Shown here: positions 8,197 through 17,605 of the stretch, piece by piece
Layout: each line of letters opens with the position of its first letter
How positions within the stretch are numbered: the first letter of the stretch is position 1
From: Variovorax paradoxus B4
GTDB taxonomy: Bacteria > Pseudomonadota > Gammaproteobacteria > Burkholderiales > Burkholderiaceae_C
Reading direction: 5' to 3'
DNA length: 64,000 nucleotides
Assembly (NCBI RefSeq): GCF_000463015.1
Contig: NC_022247.1
Location: 1,364,001-1,428,000, forward strand
The notes under the pieces: model-generated
Databases searched by the model: none
The model's input: the letters and a program-made list of their open reading frames with translations, nothing else
What the model was told of the DNA's origin: nothing
Translations under genes and position numbers: made by a program

Positions 8197-8910
8197 ATGA
8201 CCAATCTCCGTCACGAGGAGTCGATGGCACCCCGAGGCGAGGAAGCGATCGGCGTCATTGCGGACGACCTGGCATGGATCAGGGTCCGTCACCCGGCCAT
8301 GCTGCGTGCTGGAAAAAGGGCGGTGGACATCGCCGCTGCGCTGTTCTTTTTCTGCGCTTTCGGCTGGCTCTATGTGCTGATAGCCGCCGGTGTCCTCATC
8401 ACTTCCGGCGCACCCGTCCTGTACTCCCAGCCGCGATTCGGGCGGGGAGGGCGTGTGTTCAAGTTCTACAAGTTCCGCTCGATGCTGCCGAACTCCGCCC
8501 AGATTCTCGAGGAGCACCTCAGGAACGATCCCGTGGCGCGCCAGCAGTGGGACGACTATCAAAAGCTCGAAGACGACCCGCGCATCACACGCTTCGGCAA
8601 GTTCATCCGCAAGACCAGCCTGGACGAGCTGCCGCAGTTCTGGAATGTGCTCGTGGGCGACATGAGCCTGGTCGGCCCCCGGCCGTGCATGCTCGACCAG
8701 AAGATCCTGTACGGGGCGGACTGGTCGTTCTATTGCGCCGTCAGGCCCGGCATTACCGGCCTGTGGCAGGTCAGCGGGCGCAACCAGCTGAGCTACAAGA
8801 AACGCGTGGCGCTGGATGTCTCCTACGTCGAGACGCTTTCGGTCGGCCGGGACATCGGCATCTTCATCAGGACCATCTGGGTGGTCGCCGTGGGCCACGG
8901 TTCGCGATGA
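8197..8910 (+). CDS. Polyprenyl-phosphate sugar-1-phosphate transferase (priming enzyme)
   Basis: Transfers a hexose-1-phosphate from a nucleotide sugar to undecaprenyl phosphate, the first step of repeat-unit assembly. At 237 residues it is the short form: it lacks the multi-helix N-terminal half of WbaP/WcaJ and has one membrane segment at about 45-67 (AALFFFCAFGWLYVLIAAGV). Catalytic-domain motifs are KFYKFRSM (about 90-97), KTSLDELPQFWNVLVGDMSL (about 139-158) with the DE pair, GPRP, and RPGITGLWQVSGR (about 183-195). The ATG at 8197 has a GGAG about 8 bases upstream. Specificity (glucose versus galactose) cannot be read from sequence by eye. Confidence 0.93.
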   Translation: MTNLRHEESMAPRGEEAIGVIADDLAWIRVRHPAMLRAGKRAVDIAAALFFFCAFGWLYVLIAAGVLITSGAPVLYSQPRFGRGGRVFKFYKFRSMLPNSAQILEEHLRNDPVARQQWDDYQKLEDDPRITRFGKFIRKTSLDELPQFWNVLVGDMSLVGPRPCMLDQKILYGADWSFYCAVRPGITGLWQVSGRNQLSYKKRVALDVSYVETLSVGRDIGIFIRTIWVVAVGHGSR

Positions 8911-8934
8911 ACGACCCGGCTTCGAAGGCAATCG

Positions 8935-10095
8935 ATGTGTGACTCACAGATGAAAAAGATCCTTATCTGCGCCGTGCCCTTCAGCGACAACCTGGGTGAC
9001 GGGGTCATCGCGGCATCCCTGGCTCATATTGCCGGCCTGAAGTATCCGCAGGCCAGAGTCGAATTTCTGGACATTGCCGGCCGGCTCGGATTCGAGGAAG
9101 AAAACCTGCGCGGCGGCGGCGCATTCCGGCTCTTTGCGAAGCTGCCTTCGCTCATCAGGTCGGTGATCGTGTTCCTGTATTGCCTCAAAGGCTATTTTCT
9201 CGGCTGGCGAAAGAACTGGAAGGCCGCAGTCGACGACGCGGACCTGATCGTCATTGGCGGCGGCCAGCTGTTTTGCGACGTGGCGCTCAATTTTCCGGCG
9301 AAGCTGTTCCTCCTGGGCAGGCTGCTGCGCGGAAAGAAGGTGGTGATCCTGTCGGTCGGCGTGACGGCGAAATGGTCATTTCTGGGGCGCTTTCTCGTCA
9401 AGCGATTTCTGGAAAATGCCAGGCCGGCCTTCTACGCCACGCGCGACAAGGAATCGGCCAGCAACCTGCACACGTACTTCCGAATCCCCAGAAGCGATAT
9501 ACAGGTCGTACCCGATCCGGCGCTCATTTGCGCCGATGCTTTCTCGGACGAGCTTTCACCGGAAAAAAGCTGGGACATAGGAATTTGCGTCAGCAGCCTC
9601 GACGCGCTGGTCATGAATTCGGAGTACGAAGGCTCCAATTCGACGCAGTCCGCGAAATTCTTTGCCACCTTGGCCGAAGCATTGCGAGCCGAGGGAAAGC
9701 GCGTGCTCTATTTCACCAACGGTGCCTCCGAAGACAACAAGGTCCTGGAAGAAATTTCCTCGGCCTCCGACGCGCCGAAATCGATTTTTCTCGTTCCCCG
9801 GCATCCGGACGAGCTCGTTGCCTTGATCAGCGCCTGCTCGTGCATCGTGGCCCACCGGCTCCACGCGAATATCGTGGCCTACGGTTTGAACATTCCGTCC
9901 ATAGGAATGAATTGGGACAAGAAGGTGGAGTCATTCTTCGAACTGACTGGCAGAAAACGCTACCTCTTCGACTTGTCGCCCCGGGTTGAAAAGCTGGGTA
10001 CCTCGGTGCTGGACCTGCTGGACGACAGGCCGGACCGGAAAGCGCTCGACGCATTGAGAAACCAGGTCGTGGCCGGGATTCATGCATTGATCTGA
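8935..10095 (+). CDS. Polysaccharide pyruvyl transferase family protein
   Basis: A 386-residue protein of the CsaB/WcaK/EpsO family, which transfers pyruvate ketals from phosphoenolpyruvate onto sugars and so adds negative charge to a polymer. Visible signatures are the N-terminal VPFSDNLGDGVIAASL, the glycine-rich DDADLIVIGGGQLFCD at about 98-113, the C-terminal VAHRLHANIVAYGLNIPSIG around 305-324 and the following WDKKVESFF. A GAAGG sits six bases before the ATG at 8935; an in-frame ATG at 8950 is an alternative. It follows the sugar transferase by 24 bases, in the same operon. Confidence 0.88.
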   Translation: MCDSQMKKILICAVPFSDNLGDGVIAASLAHIAGLKYPQARVEFLDIAGRLGFEEENLRGGGAFRLFAKLPSLIRSVIVFLYCLKGYFLGWRKNWKAAVDDADLIVIGGGQLFCDVALNFPAKLFLLGRLLRGKKVVILSVGVTAKWSFLGRFLVKRFLENARPAFYATRDKESASNLHTYFRIPRSDIQVVPDPALICADAFSDELSPEKSWDIGICVSSLDALVMNSEYEGSNSTQSAKFFATLAEALRAEGKRVLYFTNGASEDNKVLEEISSASDAPKSIFLVPRHPDELVALISACSCIVAHRLHANIVAYGLNIPSIGMNWDKKVESFFELTGRKRYLFDLSPRVEKLGTSVLDLLDDRPDRKALDALRNQVVAGIHALI

Positions 10096-10103
10096 TTGCA
10101 CCT

Positions 10104-11171
10104 ATGAAGATATTGCACGTTGCCGAAACGCTCAAGGGCGGGCTCGAAACCTATCTTCGGCTGGTTTCGGGCTTTCAGCAGAACTCCCCCGTGATCAGCC
10201 AGGCAAAGTTCATATTGCCCGGCCCGGTGGAGTGGCTGAATTCCCAGGACACGCATGTGGTCCCCACGGCCCGGAGTCCTCTTGCCCTCGCGAGCTACGC
10301 CGCCGAGATCAAGAAAATCATCCGCTCGGAGCGCCCCACGGTTCTTCACCTGCACAGCTCGATTCCGGGCGGGATCGTTCGCGCCATGGCGCTGCTCGGC
10401 CAGGTGCCGGCCGAAACAAAGATCGTCTATTGCTCCCATGGCTGGGCCTTCGATCAGGTCGGTCCTTCATACAAGAAGTCGATCTATCGATGGATCGAAT
10501 GGCTGCTGTCCCATTGGAGCGACGCGATCATCTGCATCAGCGGCCACGAGTTCCGGATTGCCGAAAAATTCGGCATCAAGCGGTGCAAATGCATTCCGAA
10601 CGGAATTCAGCTCACCGTCCCGATCCCGGAAGACACCATCGCGCCCAAGGCCGCGGCACGGCCGCGAAGGATCCTGTTCGTGGGGCGGCTCGATCGGCAA
10701 AAGGGCATCGACGCCTTGCTCGACGCCTATGCCCGCGTCCAGCCTGGCTTCAAGCTCGTGATCGTGGGGGGCGCCGTCAGAAACGATCTTTCCCTTGCGC
10801 GCTCCAGCGAGATCGAATTCGCGGGATGGCTCGAGAAGGACGAACTCGAAGAAGCCTACAGGTCGTGCGATGCGGTCATCGTTCCCTCCCGGTGGGAAGG
10901 CTTCGGCCTTGTCGCGGTCGAGGCCATGGCCAGGAGCAAACCGGTTTTTGCATCCGCCGTGGGCGGCCTCGTCGATATCGTTGAAGACAACAGGAACGGA
11001 CGGTTGTTTTCGCTCGATCGGCTGGACGACGTGCTGCGCGAGATCGATCGGATCTCCGATGAGGAACTGCAGCGGATGGGGCGTGCCGGACGGGAGATTT
11101 TCGAAGAGAAATACACCGCCGACCGAATGAACGCCGCCATCCTGGACTTGTACAAGGAGTCGGTACAGTGA
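10104..11171 (+). CDS. Glycosyltransferase family 4 (GT-B fold)
   Basis: A 355-residue GT-B enzyme expected to add a sugar to the lipid-linked repeat unit at the cytoplasmic face. The N-terminal domain starts MKILHVAETLKGGLETYL with the acceptor-side glycine motif. The donor domain contains RILFVGRLDRQKGID (about 188-202) and the retaining-GT EX7E motif in SRWEGFGLVAVEAM (about 263-276). It is the only recognisable Leloir-type transferase in this locus, so other sugars of the polymer must be added by genes elsewhere or the unit is very short. Its stop overlaps the next start by one base (TGATG). Confidence 0.92.
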   Translation: MKILHVAETLKGGLETYLRLVSGFQQNSPVISQAKFILPGPVEWLNSQDTHVVPTARSPLALASYAAEIKKIIRSERPTVLHLHSSIPGGIVRAMALLGQVPAETKIVYCSHGWAFDQVGPSYKKSIYRWIEWLLSHWSDAIICISGHEFRIAEKFGIKRCKCIPNGIQLTVPIPEDTIAPKAAARPRRILFVGRLDRQKGIDALLDAYARVQPGFKLVIVGGAVRNDLSLARSSEIEFAGWLEKDELEEAYRSCDAVIVPSRWEGFGLVAVEAMARSKPVFASAVGGLVDIVEDNRNGRLFSLDRLDDVLREIDRISDEELQRMGRAGREIFEEKYTADRMNAAILDLYKESVQ

Positions 11172-12448
11172 TGAAGTTTTCATCTTTTTCTTTCATCCCG
11201 GGGCGTTTGCTGAACGCTTTCCGGCTGCTGTGCGCTTCGGCGGCGCTTGCGGCCGTCGCCTGCTCGGCGCAGGCCCGCGGCATCGGCGAATTGGGCACGG
11301 AATATCCGGTCGCCCTGAGCGTGCAGATCGACCCGGCCACCATCTCGAACGAGGATCTGAACGAGATCAGGGCATCGGGTTTCGAATTCGTGAGATTCGG
11401 CGCGCGGCCGCCGCTGAAGAGCGTCAATCCCGCGTCGGTCGACTATTCGAGCCTGATCAAGCGCGTGAAAAACGCCAGGCTCGAAGCGATCGTGACCCTG
11501 TTCGGAGGCCGGGAGATCTGGGGCCAGGACCCGGCGGAAGCGGGCGGAGGGCAGCGCGAGAAACTGTTCGCCAAGTTCGCGCTCGAGTTCATGAGCGCGC
11601 ACGCGTCCGAGGTCGCAGTCTGGGAGCTGTGGAACGAGCCCGACCACAAGACGTTCCTGAACCCGGCGCTTTTTTCGAGCTTTGAAACCGCGACCGCCGA
11701 GTTCTGCAGCAGCATCGCGCAAATGAAGACGCCGCCGAAGATCGTCATGGGATTCGGCTTTGCGAAGCTTCCCTTCAGCCCGGGCCAGGTTCCGTCGCAG
11801 CTCGAGAATGCCTTCGTGTCGGCAGCCAAGGCCAACTGCCTGACGGACATATCGATCCATCCTTATCGCTCCATTCCCGAAACCGCCATCGCAGACTATG
11901 GAAAGCTGCGCGCGAAGCTGGACCAACAGCAGCTCGGAAAGGTCGGAATCGTCGCCTCCGAGTGGGGCTATGCCTCCTACCTGCCCGTTCGGGACCGCAA
12001 TACCCAGGCTTCGCTGATCCTGCGGGAATACCTGACCAATGTGGCCGCGGGCATCAAGCTGCTGAATCTCTATGCCTGGCAAGACCGGGGAACCTCCGTC
12101 ATTTCGAGGGAAGACAACTTCGGGCTCAAGTCGAAGGGCGGCGAGAAAAAGGAAGCCTTTTCGAGCCTCACCGAATTCCTCAAGATCGCCAGGAATTCCA
12201 GGAAGGTTTCGTACCAGAGCAATGCCGGCCTGAACAAGCTGGTGCTGAGCCGCGGAAATTCCCTGCTGCATGTGGTGTGGACGCAAAGCTCCGAGCAGAA
12301 CGTGCTGGTTCCCGCGGAGAAGGGAAAGAAATGCACGCGGGTTGACTTCTTCCCGCAAGTGCGCCGCGGAAGCTGCGGCAGCCCTGTCGACGGAGGCTTT
12401 GCGGCCAAGGCCACCGACTACCCGGTCCTGCTTTCCATTTCGGATTAG
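11171..12448 (+). CDS. Secreted GH39/PslG-like glycoside hydrolase
   Basis: A 425-residue exported protein with an N-terminal signal peptide ending near SAQARG and a TIM-barrel-like body. The two retaining-hydrolase glutamates are recognisable: acid/base in WELWNEPDH (Glu about 156) and nucleophile in VASEWGYAS (Glu about 264), with a spacing usual for clan GH-A. PslG of Pseudomonas is a GH39 enzyme inside an exopolysaccharide operon, and this gene has the same setting. It may trim or release polymer in the periplasm. A GTG three bases earlier (11168) is an alternative start. The exact GH family is an inference. Confidence 0.75.
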   Translation: MKFSSFSFIPGRLLNAFRLLCASAALAAVACSAQARGIGELGTEYPVALSVQIDPATISNEDLNEIRASGFEFVRFGARPPLKSVNPASVDYSSLIKRVKNARLEAIVTLFGGREIWGQDPAEAGGGQREKLFAKFALEFMSAHASEVAVWELWNEPDHKTFLNPALFSSFETATAEFCSSIAQMKTPPKIVMGFGFAKLPFSPGQVPSQLENAFVSAAKANCLTDISIHPYRSIPETAIADYGKLRAKLDQQQLGKVGIVASEWGYASYLPVRDRNTQASLILREYLTNVAAGIKLLNLYAWQDRGTSVISREDNFGLKSKGGEKKEAFSSLTEFLKIARNSRKVSYQSNAGLNKLVLSRGNSLLHVVWTQSSEQNVLVPAEKGKKCTRVDFFPQVRRGSCGSPVDGGFAAKATDYPVLLSISD

Positions 12449-12464
12449 GGTGAACAGGCCCAGG

Positions 12465-13694
12465 ATGGCGTCCCTGTCCGGAATTCGAAAACGCCTCGGA
12501 GGTCCGATCTATGCAGTTGCAGACCAATGCATCTATAGCGCGAGCCAGCTGCTGCTGAGCTTCGCGCTGGCACGGGCGTTGTCGCCCTCCGATTTCGGCA
12601 TTGCCTCGGCGTTCCTGGCGATCGTCAGCTTCCAGTACATCCTGCATACCGCGGTGGTGCACGAGCCGCTGCTGATCAAGCGGTATTACGCGGACCGCTC
12701 CGCTGCCTGGTGGAGCTGGGCGCTCGTGCTTGCGGTTTCCATTGCCGGCTTCCTGGCCTGGCAGTTCACGAGTTTTCCCGGCCCGCTGAGCGGGGCCGGC
12801 GTGGCCCTGATCGCGGGCTATGAAATATTCTGGATCGCTCGCAGCATCCTGCTCGTGGGGCGCCGCTACCTGGTGCTCTGCGCTTCCGGCGTGCTGATCA
12901 GCATCGGATACGTGGCGGTCCTGATTGGCCTGAAGCCTGTCTCATGGACGCAGGCGCTGCTGTGGATTGCCGTCATCCAGCTGCCCTTTGCCGTCCTGGT
13001 GGCGATGAGCCTGCGCAATGTGATGGCGCCGCTGCCGGCACCGGCCGATGCCCAGGCCCTGACGCTCGGGGAGGCTGCCAGCTACGGCTGGAAGGCCAGT
13101 CTTTCGCAGCTCATGAGCTGGATCATGACGGGAGGCGCCATCCTGCTGCTGGGCTCTTCCGCGGACTCGGTGCAGGGCGGGCTGCTGAAGATCTACATCA
13201 CCTTCCTGCTGCCCATGCAGTATGTGCTGCTTGCGCTGGGCTACTACATCCTGCCCAGGCTGGCGGCCAGCTGGAAATCCGATCGGCGCAAGGACGCTTT
13301 TCGGCTCTTCATCAAGTTCGTCGTCTTCGGTTTCCTGGTGGCCGAGATCGGCGGAATTCTCCTGGGCCTGCTGGGGCCGTACCTGGTGGTCCTGGCCTTC
13401 GGCAAGAACTACGGCGGAATGGATTTTTCGCCGTTCTTCTACGCGCCCGCCATCTTCGGCCTGACGATGTGCCTGCGAACGGGTTTCAGGGCCGCCGGCC
13501 GGCCCGGTGCTCTTTTGTGGTGCTCGATCTTCGGTGCGCTGGTGTTCGCCGCTTCCATGCTGGCGGCCAGGACGCCGATTTCCTACATCCAGACCATCAA
13601 CGCCATGACGCTGGGCTTTGCCTGCATGGCAGCCGTGATGATGGCCTGGCTGTTCTTCATCATGCGCGCGGCCGGCTCGGATCAGGCCGGCTGA
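12465..13694 (+). CDS. Wzx-like polysaccharide flippase (MOP superfamily)
   Basis: A 409-residue integral membrane protein with about ten to twelve hydrophobic helices, starting with an amphipathic segment and then YAVADQCIYSASQLLLSFAL, the typical N-terminus of O-antigen/exopolysaccharide translocases. It would flip the undecaprenyl-linked unit to the periplasm. The ATG at 12465 was chosen; a GTG at 12450, only two bases after the hydrolase stop, is in frame and possible. No Wzy-type polymerase follows: the locus ends here in a strong hairpin facing the yjb-type operon. Confidence 0.85.
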   Translation: MASLSGIRKRLGGPIYAVADQCIYSASQLLLSFALARALSPSDFGIASAFLAIVSFQYILHTAVVHEPLLIKRYYADRSAAWWSWALVLAVSIAGFLAWQFTSFPGPLSGAGVALIAGYEIFWIARSILLVGRRYLVLCASGVLISIGYVAVLIGLKPVSWTQALLWIAVIQLPFAVLVAMSLRNVMAPLPAPADAQALTLGEAASYGWKASLSQLMSWIMTGGAILLLGSSADSVQGGLLKIYITFLLPMQYVLLALGYYILPRLAASWKSDRRKDAFRLFIKFVVFGFLVAEIGGILLGLLGPYLVVLAFGKNYGGMDFSPFFYAPAIFGLTMCLRTGFRAAGRPGALLWCSIFGALVFAASMLAARTPISYIQTINAMTLGFACMAAVMMAWLFFIMRAAGSDQAG

Positions 13695-13710
13695 TCCCTC
13701 TTCTTCGAAG

Positions 13711-13740
13711 GCCCTGCCGCACGGGTGAGCGCGGCAGGGC
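13711..13740. terminator. Bidirectional hairpin between convergent flippase and yjbGH genes
   Basis: GCCCTGCCGC (13711-13720) and GCGGCAGGGC (13731-13740) form a perfect 10-base-pair stem with a 10-base loop, placed between the two convergent stop codons. There is a pyrimidine-rich flank on the left but no long T run, so factor-independent termination is likely but not certain. Confidence 0.7.
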
Positions 13741-13758
13741 GCTGGCGGCCGCGCCGCG

Positions 13759-16700
13759 TCAGCGCGGCCGTTCGAAATTCAGGATGTTGTCGCCCGCGCC
13801 CGGCGTGCCGCTGTCCGGCGGTGCGAACTTGTAGGCGCTCGGGTCGCGGGCCGACGTCATCTCGTAGAGCGGGTGGATCCGGCCGAGCCGCGCACCGCCG
13901 TCGCGCACCAGCGGTGCCCAGGCGAAGTTGGCGGTGAACTTGTTTGAACGTGGCAGCAGCGCGTCGAAGGGCACGGAAAGGTAGATGCCCTTGTCGAAGC
14001 TGCCTTCGCCGAACTGCCTGGCCGAAACATTGGTCTTGGTGGCATAGGCGCCAAGCACCACGCCGTTGTCGAAGCGGCGGCTGATGTCGATGGTGACGCC
14101 GCGGTCGCCCGCCAGGTACTGGCCCGCGCTGATCTTCGCCAGCACGCCGTGCCAGCCGGTGTCCCAGTAGAGCGTGGCGTGGCCGGTGTTCACCTTGTAG
14201 TCGCGCAGGCCGAAGTCCTGTTCGAAGTCGCGCTGGCGCACGTGGTTGAAGTCGACGCCGAAGGCGATCCGGCTGCGCCATGGCCGGTAGAGCCATTCCG
14301 CGCCGACGCCCGCATACATGGTTTCCAGGGCACCGCCGTACACGCTGAAGTACTGGTTGTCGGAGAGCCTGCCGACGTGCGTCAGCTGAAGCACCGGCAT
14401 GGTCAGGCGCCTGGAGGTGACGTACTCGCGCTGGAGGGTTCGCACGCGAGGCAGGTTGCTGCCCGCCGTGTAGGTGAACTTGTCGAAGTTGTCGACCATG
14501 CGCAGGTTCAGCGCGCCGTTGACCCAGGTGCTGGGCGTGAAGCGGTATTCCGCCACCGCCTGCACGCCGATCTGGTACAGCAGGAATGCGTTGGGCCCGC
14601 CGAGGATCTGGCCGAGGCTGGGCGTGAGGCCGATGCTGAACTTGTCGCTGCGGCGCTCCCACGGGCCAAGGGCCTTGCTGTCGGCCGTGGCGGAAGAGGC
14701 ATCTGCGGATGCGGCCGCAGTGTTGGCGCTGCTGCCCGGCGGAACGAAGGTGGCCGGATCGCCCGAGCCCACGGGCGGGGGCGCATAGTCGCGCTGGCTG
14801 GCCGCGCGAACCTCGCCGGGCGTCTGCGCCTGGTAGTGCGCCGTCACCCATTCATTGCGGTTGACCACTTGCGCGTGCATCGGCAGGCCCCGCTCCGAGT
14901 AGTGGAGCACGAAGTTCTTGATCGAGGCCGGCGCATCGCGATGCAGCACGGCAATGGTCTTCTCGACCCGCACATCCCGGTAGACGGTGGCGCTTTCGGT
15001 GATCCACACATGCAGCATCTGGCCTTGGGGTGCGATGCGCTGGATGGTCCAGTCCGTGCGGCTTTCGATGTCGGCCGCGGTGGCCGCCCAGCCCGGCGAG
15101 GTGGCCGGCGGGTCCGGCGAAAAGCTCGGCGCCGGCGGGTCTGCCGTCTTGGGCATCTGCATGGTGGCCAAGTTGGTCTGCAGCGTGATGCCCACCATCA
15201 CCTTGTTGCCGCGTTCGAAGCCGGCCGAGAAAATCACGCCGGGGGAGTAGCGGTACTCCAGGCCGATGTTGAACGGGGAGCGCTGCCGCTGGGGGTTGTT
15301 GAGCGGCTCGTTCTTGTAGTCGTTGCCGTCGTATTCGAGCTTGAGCGTCAGCGGGTCCCAGGGCGTGCGCCATTGCACGCCGCCAAAGAGGGCGGCAGGT
15401 CCGCGAAAGAGCCGGCCGAAGTTGGCGCCGCCCCAGGTCGTCTCGCTCACGCGGGTCTTGAAGCGGCTGCTCAGCAAGCCGAAGGGGTTGCTGATGTTGC
15501 CGCTGCTCCCCAGGTAGCCCCAGCCGATGCCAAGGCTGAAATCCAGGTCGCCATGGCGCTTGCTGGCCACCAGGTACTCGGACGAAAAGAGGCCGGTGCC
15601 GCCGATGTCGCGAAAGCCCAGCGCCACCTCGGGCAGGTAGGCCGACTCCTTCCACAGTCGCGCCTTCAGGTCGATGCTCTTGTCCTTGTAGCCCTGGTTG
15701 CTGAGGCCGATGCCGTAGATTCGGTTGCTGATGGAGGTGTAGCGGAATCCCGCTTCCAGCCAGTCCAGCGGCTGGAACATGACGTTCAGCCGCGTGTAGG
15801 GCGAGACGTGCGTGAGCGAGGTCCGCATGTCGCCCGCCCGGCCCATGCGCGCCGTCGGCGTCTGCAGCAGGCCGGTCTCGCCCCAGTCGTTGCCGCTCGT
15901 CTGGAGCGCGCGGTATTGCGGTGCTGCTTCGGGACGCACGGAAATGGCCGTCGATGGCGCCGGCGCGGCAGGTGCCGGCGGTACGTCGGGCAAGGCAGGC
16001 ATGGCGGGCGGTGCAGCGGGTGCGGCGATGGCGGCGGCCGGTACGGCCGCACCCGCCGAAGGCTGCAGGATCGCGCCGCCTTGCGGCGAAGGTCCTTGCG
16101 TGGCCAGAAACTTGATGATGCCCTCGGAGATCGCCTCCAGGTCGCCCATGCCGCGCGGCGCGGCCCAGATCCATGCGCCCGGCGCGGGCTCGTTCGAGGG
16201 ATGCGCATTCCAGGGCGCCACGCCCACGCGGGCGGTGCGCCCGTCGGGCTGGGCGACCCAGGCCCAGTCGCGCTTGCCCTCGGGGCTGCAGGCGGCGACA
16301 TAGTCCCACGCCGTGCGGCCGGGTTCATGGGCGACCTGGCAAAGCTGCCCATCGGGCTGCAGGACCGAGAGGGTCTTCAGCGCTGGCGGGGGCGCCACCA
16401 GCTGCTGGCCGGCCGTCAGCACCGGGTCTTCTTCGGGATGCGCCTGCAGCCAGCGCGGATCGACGATGCCGAGCGCGACGCGGCCGGTCACCGGCAGGCC
16501 CTGCAGCCAAGCCATCAACTGCTTGCGCCGGCCTTGCTCGTCCGGCGGCACGCGCCGGCTGGCGGCATCGAGCCGCAGCAGCAGGCTGTTCTTCAGGAAC
16601 TGCTGCGCCAGGCGCTCTTGCGGGATGCGCCATGCCAATCCGGGGGAGGCCGTTTCGGCCGGCTGGCGCAGCAGCCAGGCGCTCAGCCGCTCGCCGGGAC

Positions 16701-16854
16701 GGATGTCGGCGTCGTCGGCGGGTGATTTGTTGTCGACGGGGCTGTTGCACGGAGGCTGCGCGCCGGCGGCGCAACTCGCCGCCAGTGCGCAGGCCACCGC
16801 CGCGCGAAGAGGCCAGGGATGTCTGCCGAAGCCACGCAGGAGCGAACTGCTCAT
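13759..16854 (-). CDS. Fused GfcC/YjbG + YjbH exopolysaccharide protein
   Basis: A 1031-residue exported protein joining two proteins that are separate in E. coli. After a signal peptide (ALAASCAAGAQ), residues about 30-260 resemble GfcC/YjbG (capsule biosynthesis, around IRPGERLSAWLLRQPAET and a predicted periplasmic beta-grasp region). A Pro/Ala-rich linker spans about 260-310. The rest is a YjbH/GfcD-like outer-membrane beta-barrel beginning near GLLQTPTARMGRAGDM and showing repeated alternating hydrophobic strands. YjbH-type barrels are thought to act in polymer export. The ATG at 16854 overlaps the upstream lipoprotein stop (ATGA). A long open frame on the opposite strand is a G+C-bias shadow. 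Confidence 0.85.
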   Translation of the reverse strand: MSSSLLRGFGRHPWPLRAAVACALAASCAAGAQPPCNSPVDNKSPADDADIRPGERLSAWLLRQPAETASPGLAWRIPQERLAQQFLKNSLLLRLDAASRRVPPDEQGRRKQLMAWLQGLPVTGRVALGIVDPRWLQAHPEEDPVLTAGQQLVAPPPALKTLSVLQPDGQLCQVAHEPGRTAWDYVAACSPEGKRDWAWVAQPDGRTARVGVAPWNAHPSNEPAPGAWIWAAPRGMGDLEAISEGIIKFLATQGPSPQGGAILQPSAGAAVPAAAIAAPAAPPAMPALPDVPPAPAAPAPSTAISVRPEAAPQYRALQTSGNDWGETGLLQTPTARMGRAGDMRTSLTHVSPYTRLNVMFQPLDWLEAGFRYTSISNRIYGIGLSNQGYKDKSIDLKARLWKESAYLPEVALGFRDIGGTGLFSSEYLVASKRHGDLDFSLGIGWGYLGSSGNISNPFGLLSSRFKTRVSETTWGGANFGRLFRGPAALFGGVQWRTPWDPLTLKLEYDGNDYKNEPLNNPQRQRSPFNIGLEYRYSPGVIFSAGFERGNKVMVGITLQTNLATMQMPKTADPPAPSFSPDPPATSPGWAATAADIESRTDWTIQRIAPQGQMLHVWITESATVYRDVRVEKTIAVLHRDAPASIKNFVLHYSERGLPMHAQVVNRNEWVTAHYQAQTPGEVRAASQRDYAPPPVGSGDPATFVPPGSSANTAAASADASSATADSKALGPWERRSDKFSIGLTPSLGQILGGPNAFLLYQIGVQAVAEYRFTPSTWVNGALNLRMVDNFDKFTYTAGSNLPRVRTLQREYVTSRRLTMPVLQLTHVGRLSDNQYFSVYGGALETMYAGVGAEWLYRPWRSRIAFGVDFNHVRQRDFEQDFGLRDYKVNTGHATLYWDTGWHGVLAKISAGQYLAGDRGVTIDISRRFDNGVVLGAYATKTNVSARQFGEGSFDKGIYLSVPFDALLPRSNKFTANFAWAPLVRDGGARLGRIHPLYEMTSARDPSAYKFAPPDSGTPGAGDNILNFERPR

Positions 16855-17603
16855 GTACCAGCGCTCGCCGCTGCGACGGGTGCTGGGGGGGAAGGCGTCC
16901 ACTGCTCGAAGCTCATACACAGATCATTGGAAATACATTGCTCGGAATAGACGACCCGAGGCGTGCCGCCCGCTTGCGAAACGCCAAAGCGTGCCGGAGG
17001 CAGCGAGGCGCTCGCCGGATGCGAAACGCTGCGCTCCTCGTACCAGCGCAGCGACGCGGCAGCCGTGCCGGCCAGGGCGGTCTGCTGCGGTGCAGCAATG
17101 GGCGTCCGCACGATCTCGTCGCGAATGCCGAACCGGTAGCCCGGCATCATGTCGCGCTCGCGCTGGTAGGTCTTTGGCGCCGCGCCGTTCGCATCGCCGG
17201 TCCACGCGGGCAGGCTGGAAAAGCGCACCTCGCGCCAGTCGGTGCTGAGGCCGGTGGTTCCCACAAGGCGTCCGTCGAGCAGCCTCACGACCTCGCCGTT
17301 GCCGCTGTACCAGACCTCGACGGCGCCTTCGGGACGCTGGTCGATGTAGCCGAGCACCAGGAAGACCGTCTGCTCGCCGACGGCGACCCGCAAATAGCGG
17401 TAATTCGGGTTGAAAGTGGGCTGGGGCGTCGCGGCGCCGCCGCTATAGATATGCCGCGCCGTGGCCAGCATGGCCGAGGATCCGGAAGAACAGCCGCCAA
17501 CGCCCAAAAGAAATGCCGACAAAAGGCAGCATTCAATAAGTCGCGTGGCCAGACCAACGCGCGGAGCCTTCGGCGAATGCCCTCCCGCGAAGAGGGCCCG
17601 CAC
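16851..17603 (-). CDS. YjbF/GfcB-like lipoprotein
   Basis: A 250-residue lipoprotein: a hydrophobic segment CCLLSAFLLGVGGC ends at the acylated Cys (about residue 38). The body (NYRYLRVAVGEQTVFLVLG, VWYSGNGEVVRLLDGRL, TTGLSTDWREV) matches the YjbF/GfcB group-4 capsule family, which folds as a beta-barrel-like periplasmic protein and pairs genetically with YjbG/YjbH. The start is the GTG at 17603, two bases after the preceding stop; no clear Shine-Dalgarno is present, so it probably relies on coupling. Expected to be anchored in the outer membrane. Confidence 0.85.
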   Translation of the reverse strand: MRALFAGGHSPKAPRVGLATRLIECCLLSAFLLGVGGCSSGSSAMLATARHIYSGGAATPQPTFNPNYRYLRVAVGEQTVFLVLGYIDQRPEGAVEVWYSGNGEVVRLLDGRLVGTTGLSTDWREVRFSSLPAWTGDANGAAPKTYQRERDMMPGYRFGIRDEIVRTPIAAPQQTALAGTAAASLRWYEERSVSHPASASLPPARFGVSQAGGTPRVVYSEQCISNDLCMSFEQWTPSPPAPVAAASAGT

Positions 17604-17605
17604 GT

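Noticed and set aside
14149..16725. An 858-codon open frame on the plus strand opposite the fused yjbGH gene
   Set aside because: Its composition is Arg/Gly/His/Val-rich with no domain, it lacks a ribosome-binding site, and it mirrors the codon pattern of the real gene. It is a G+C-bias shadow.
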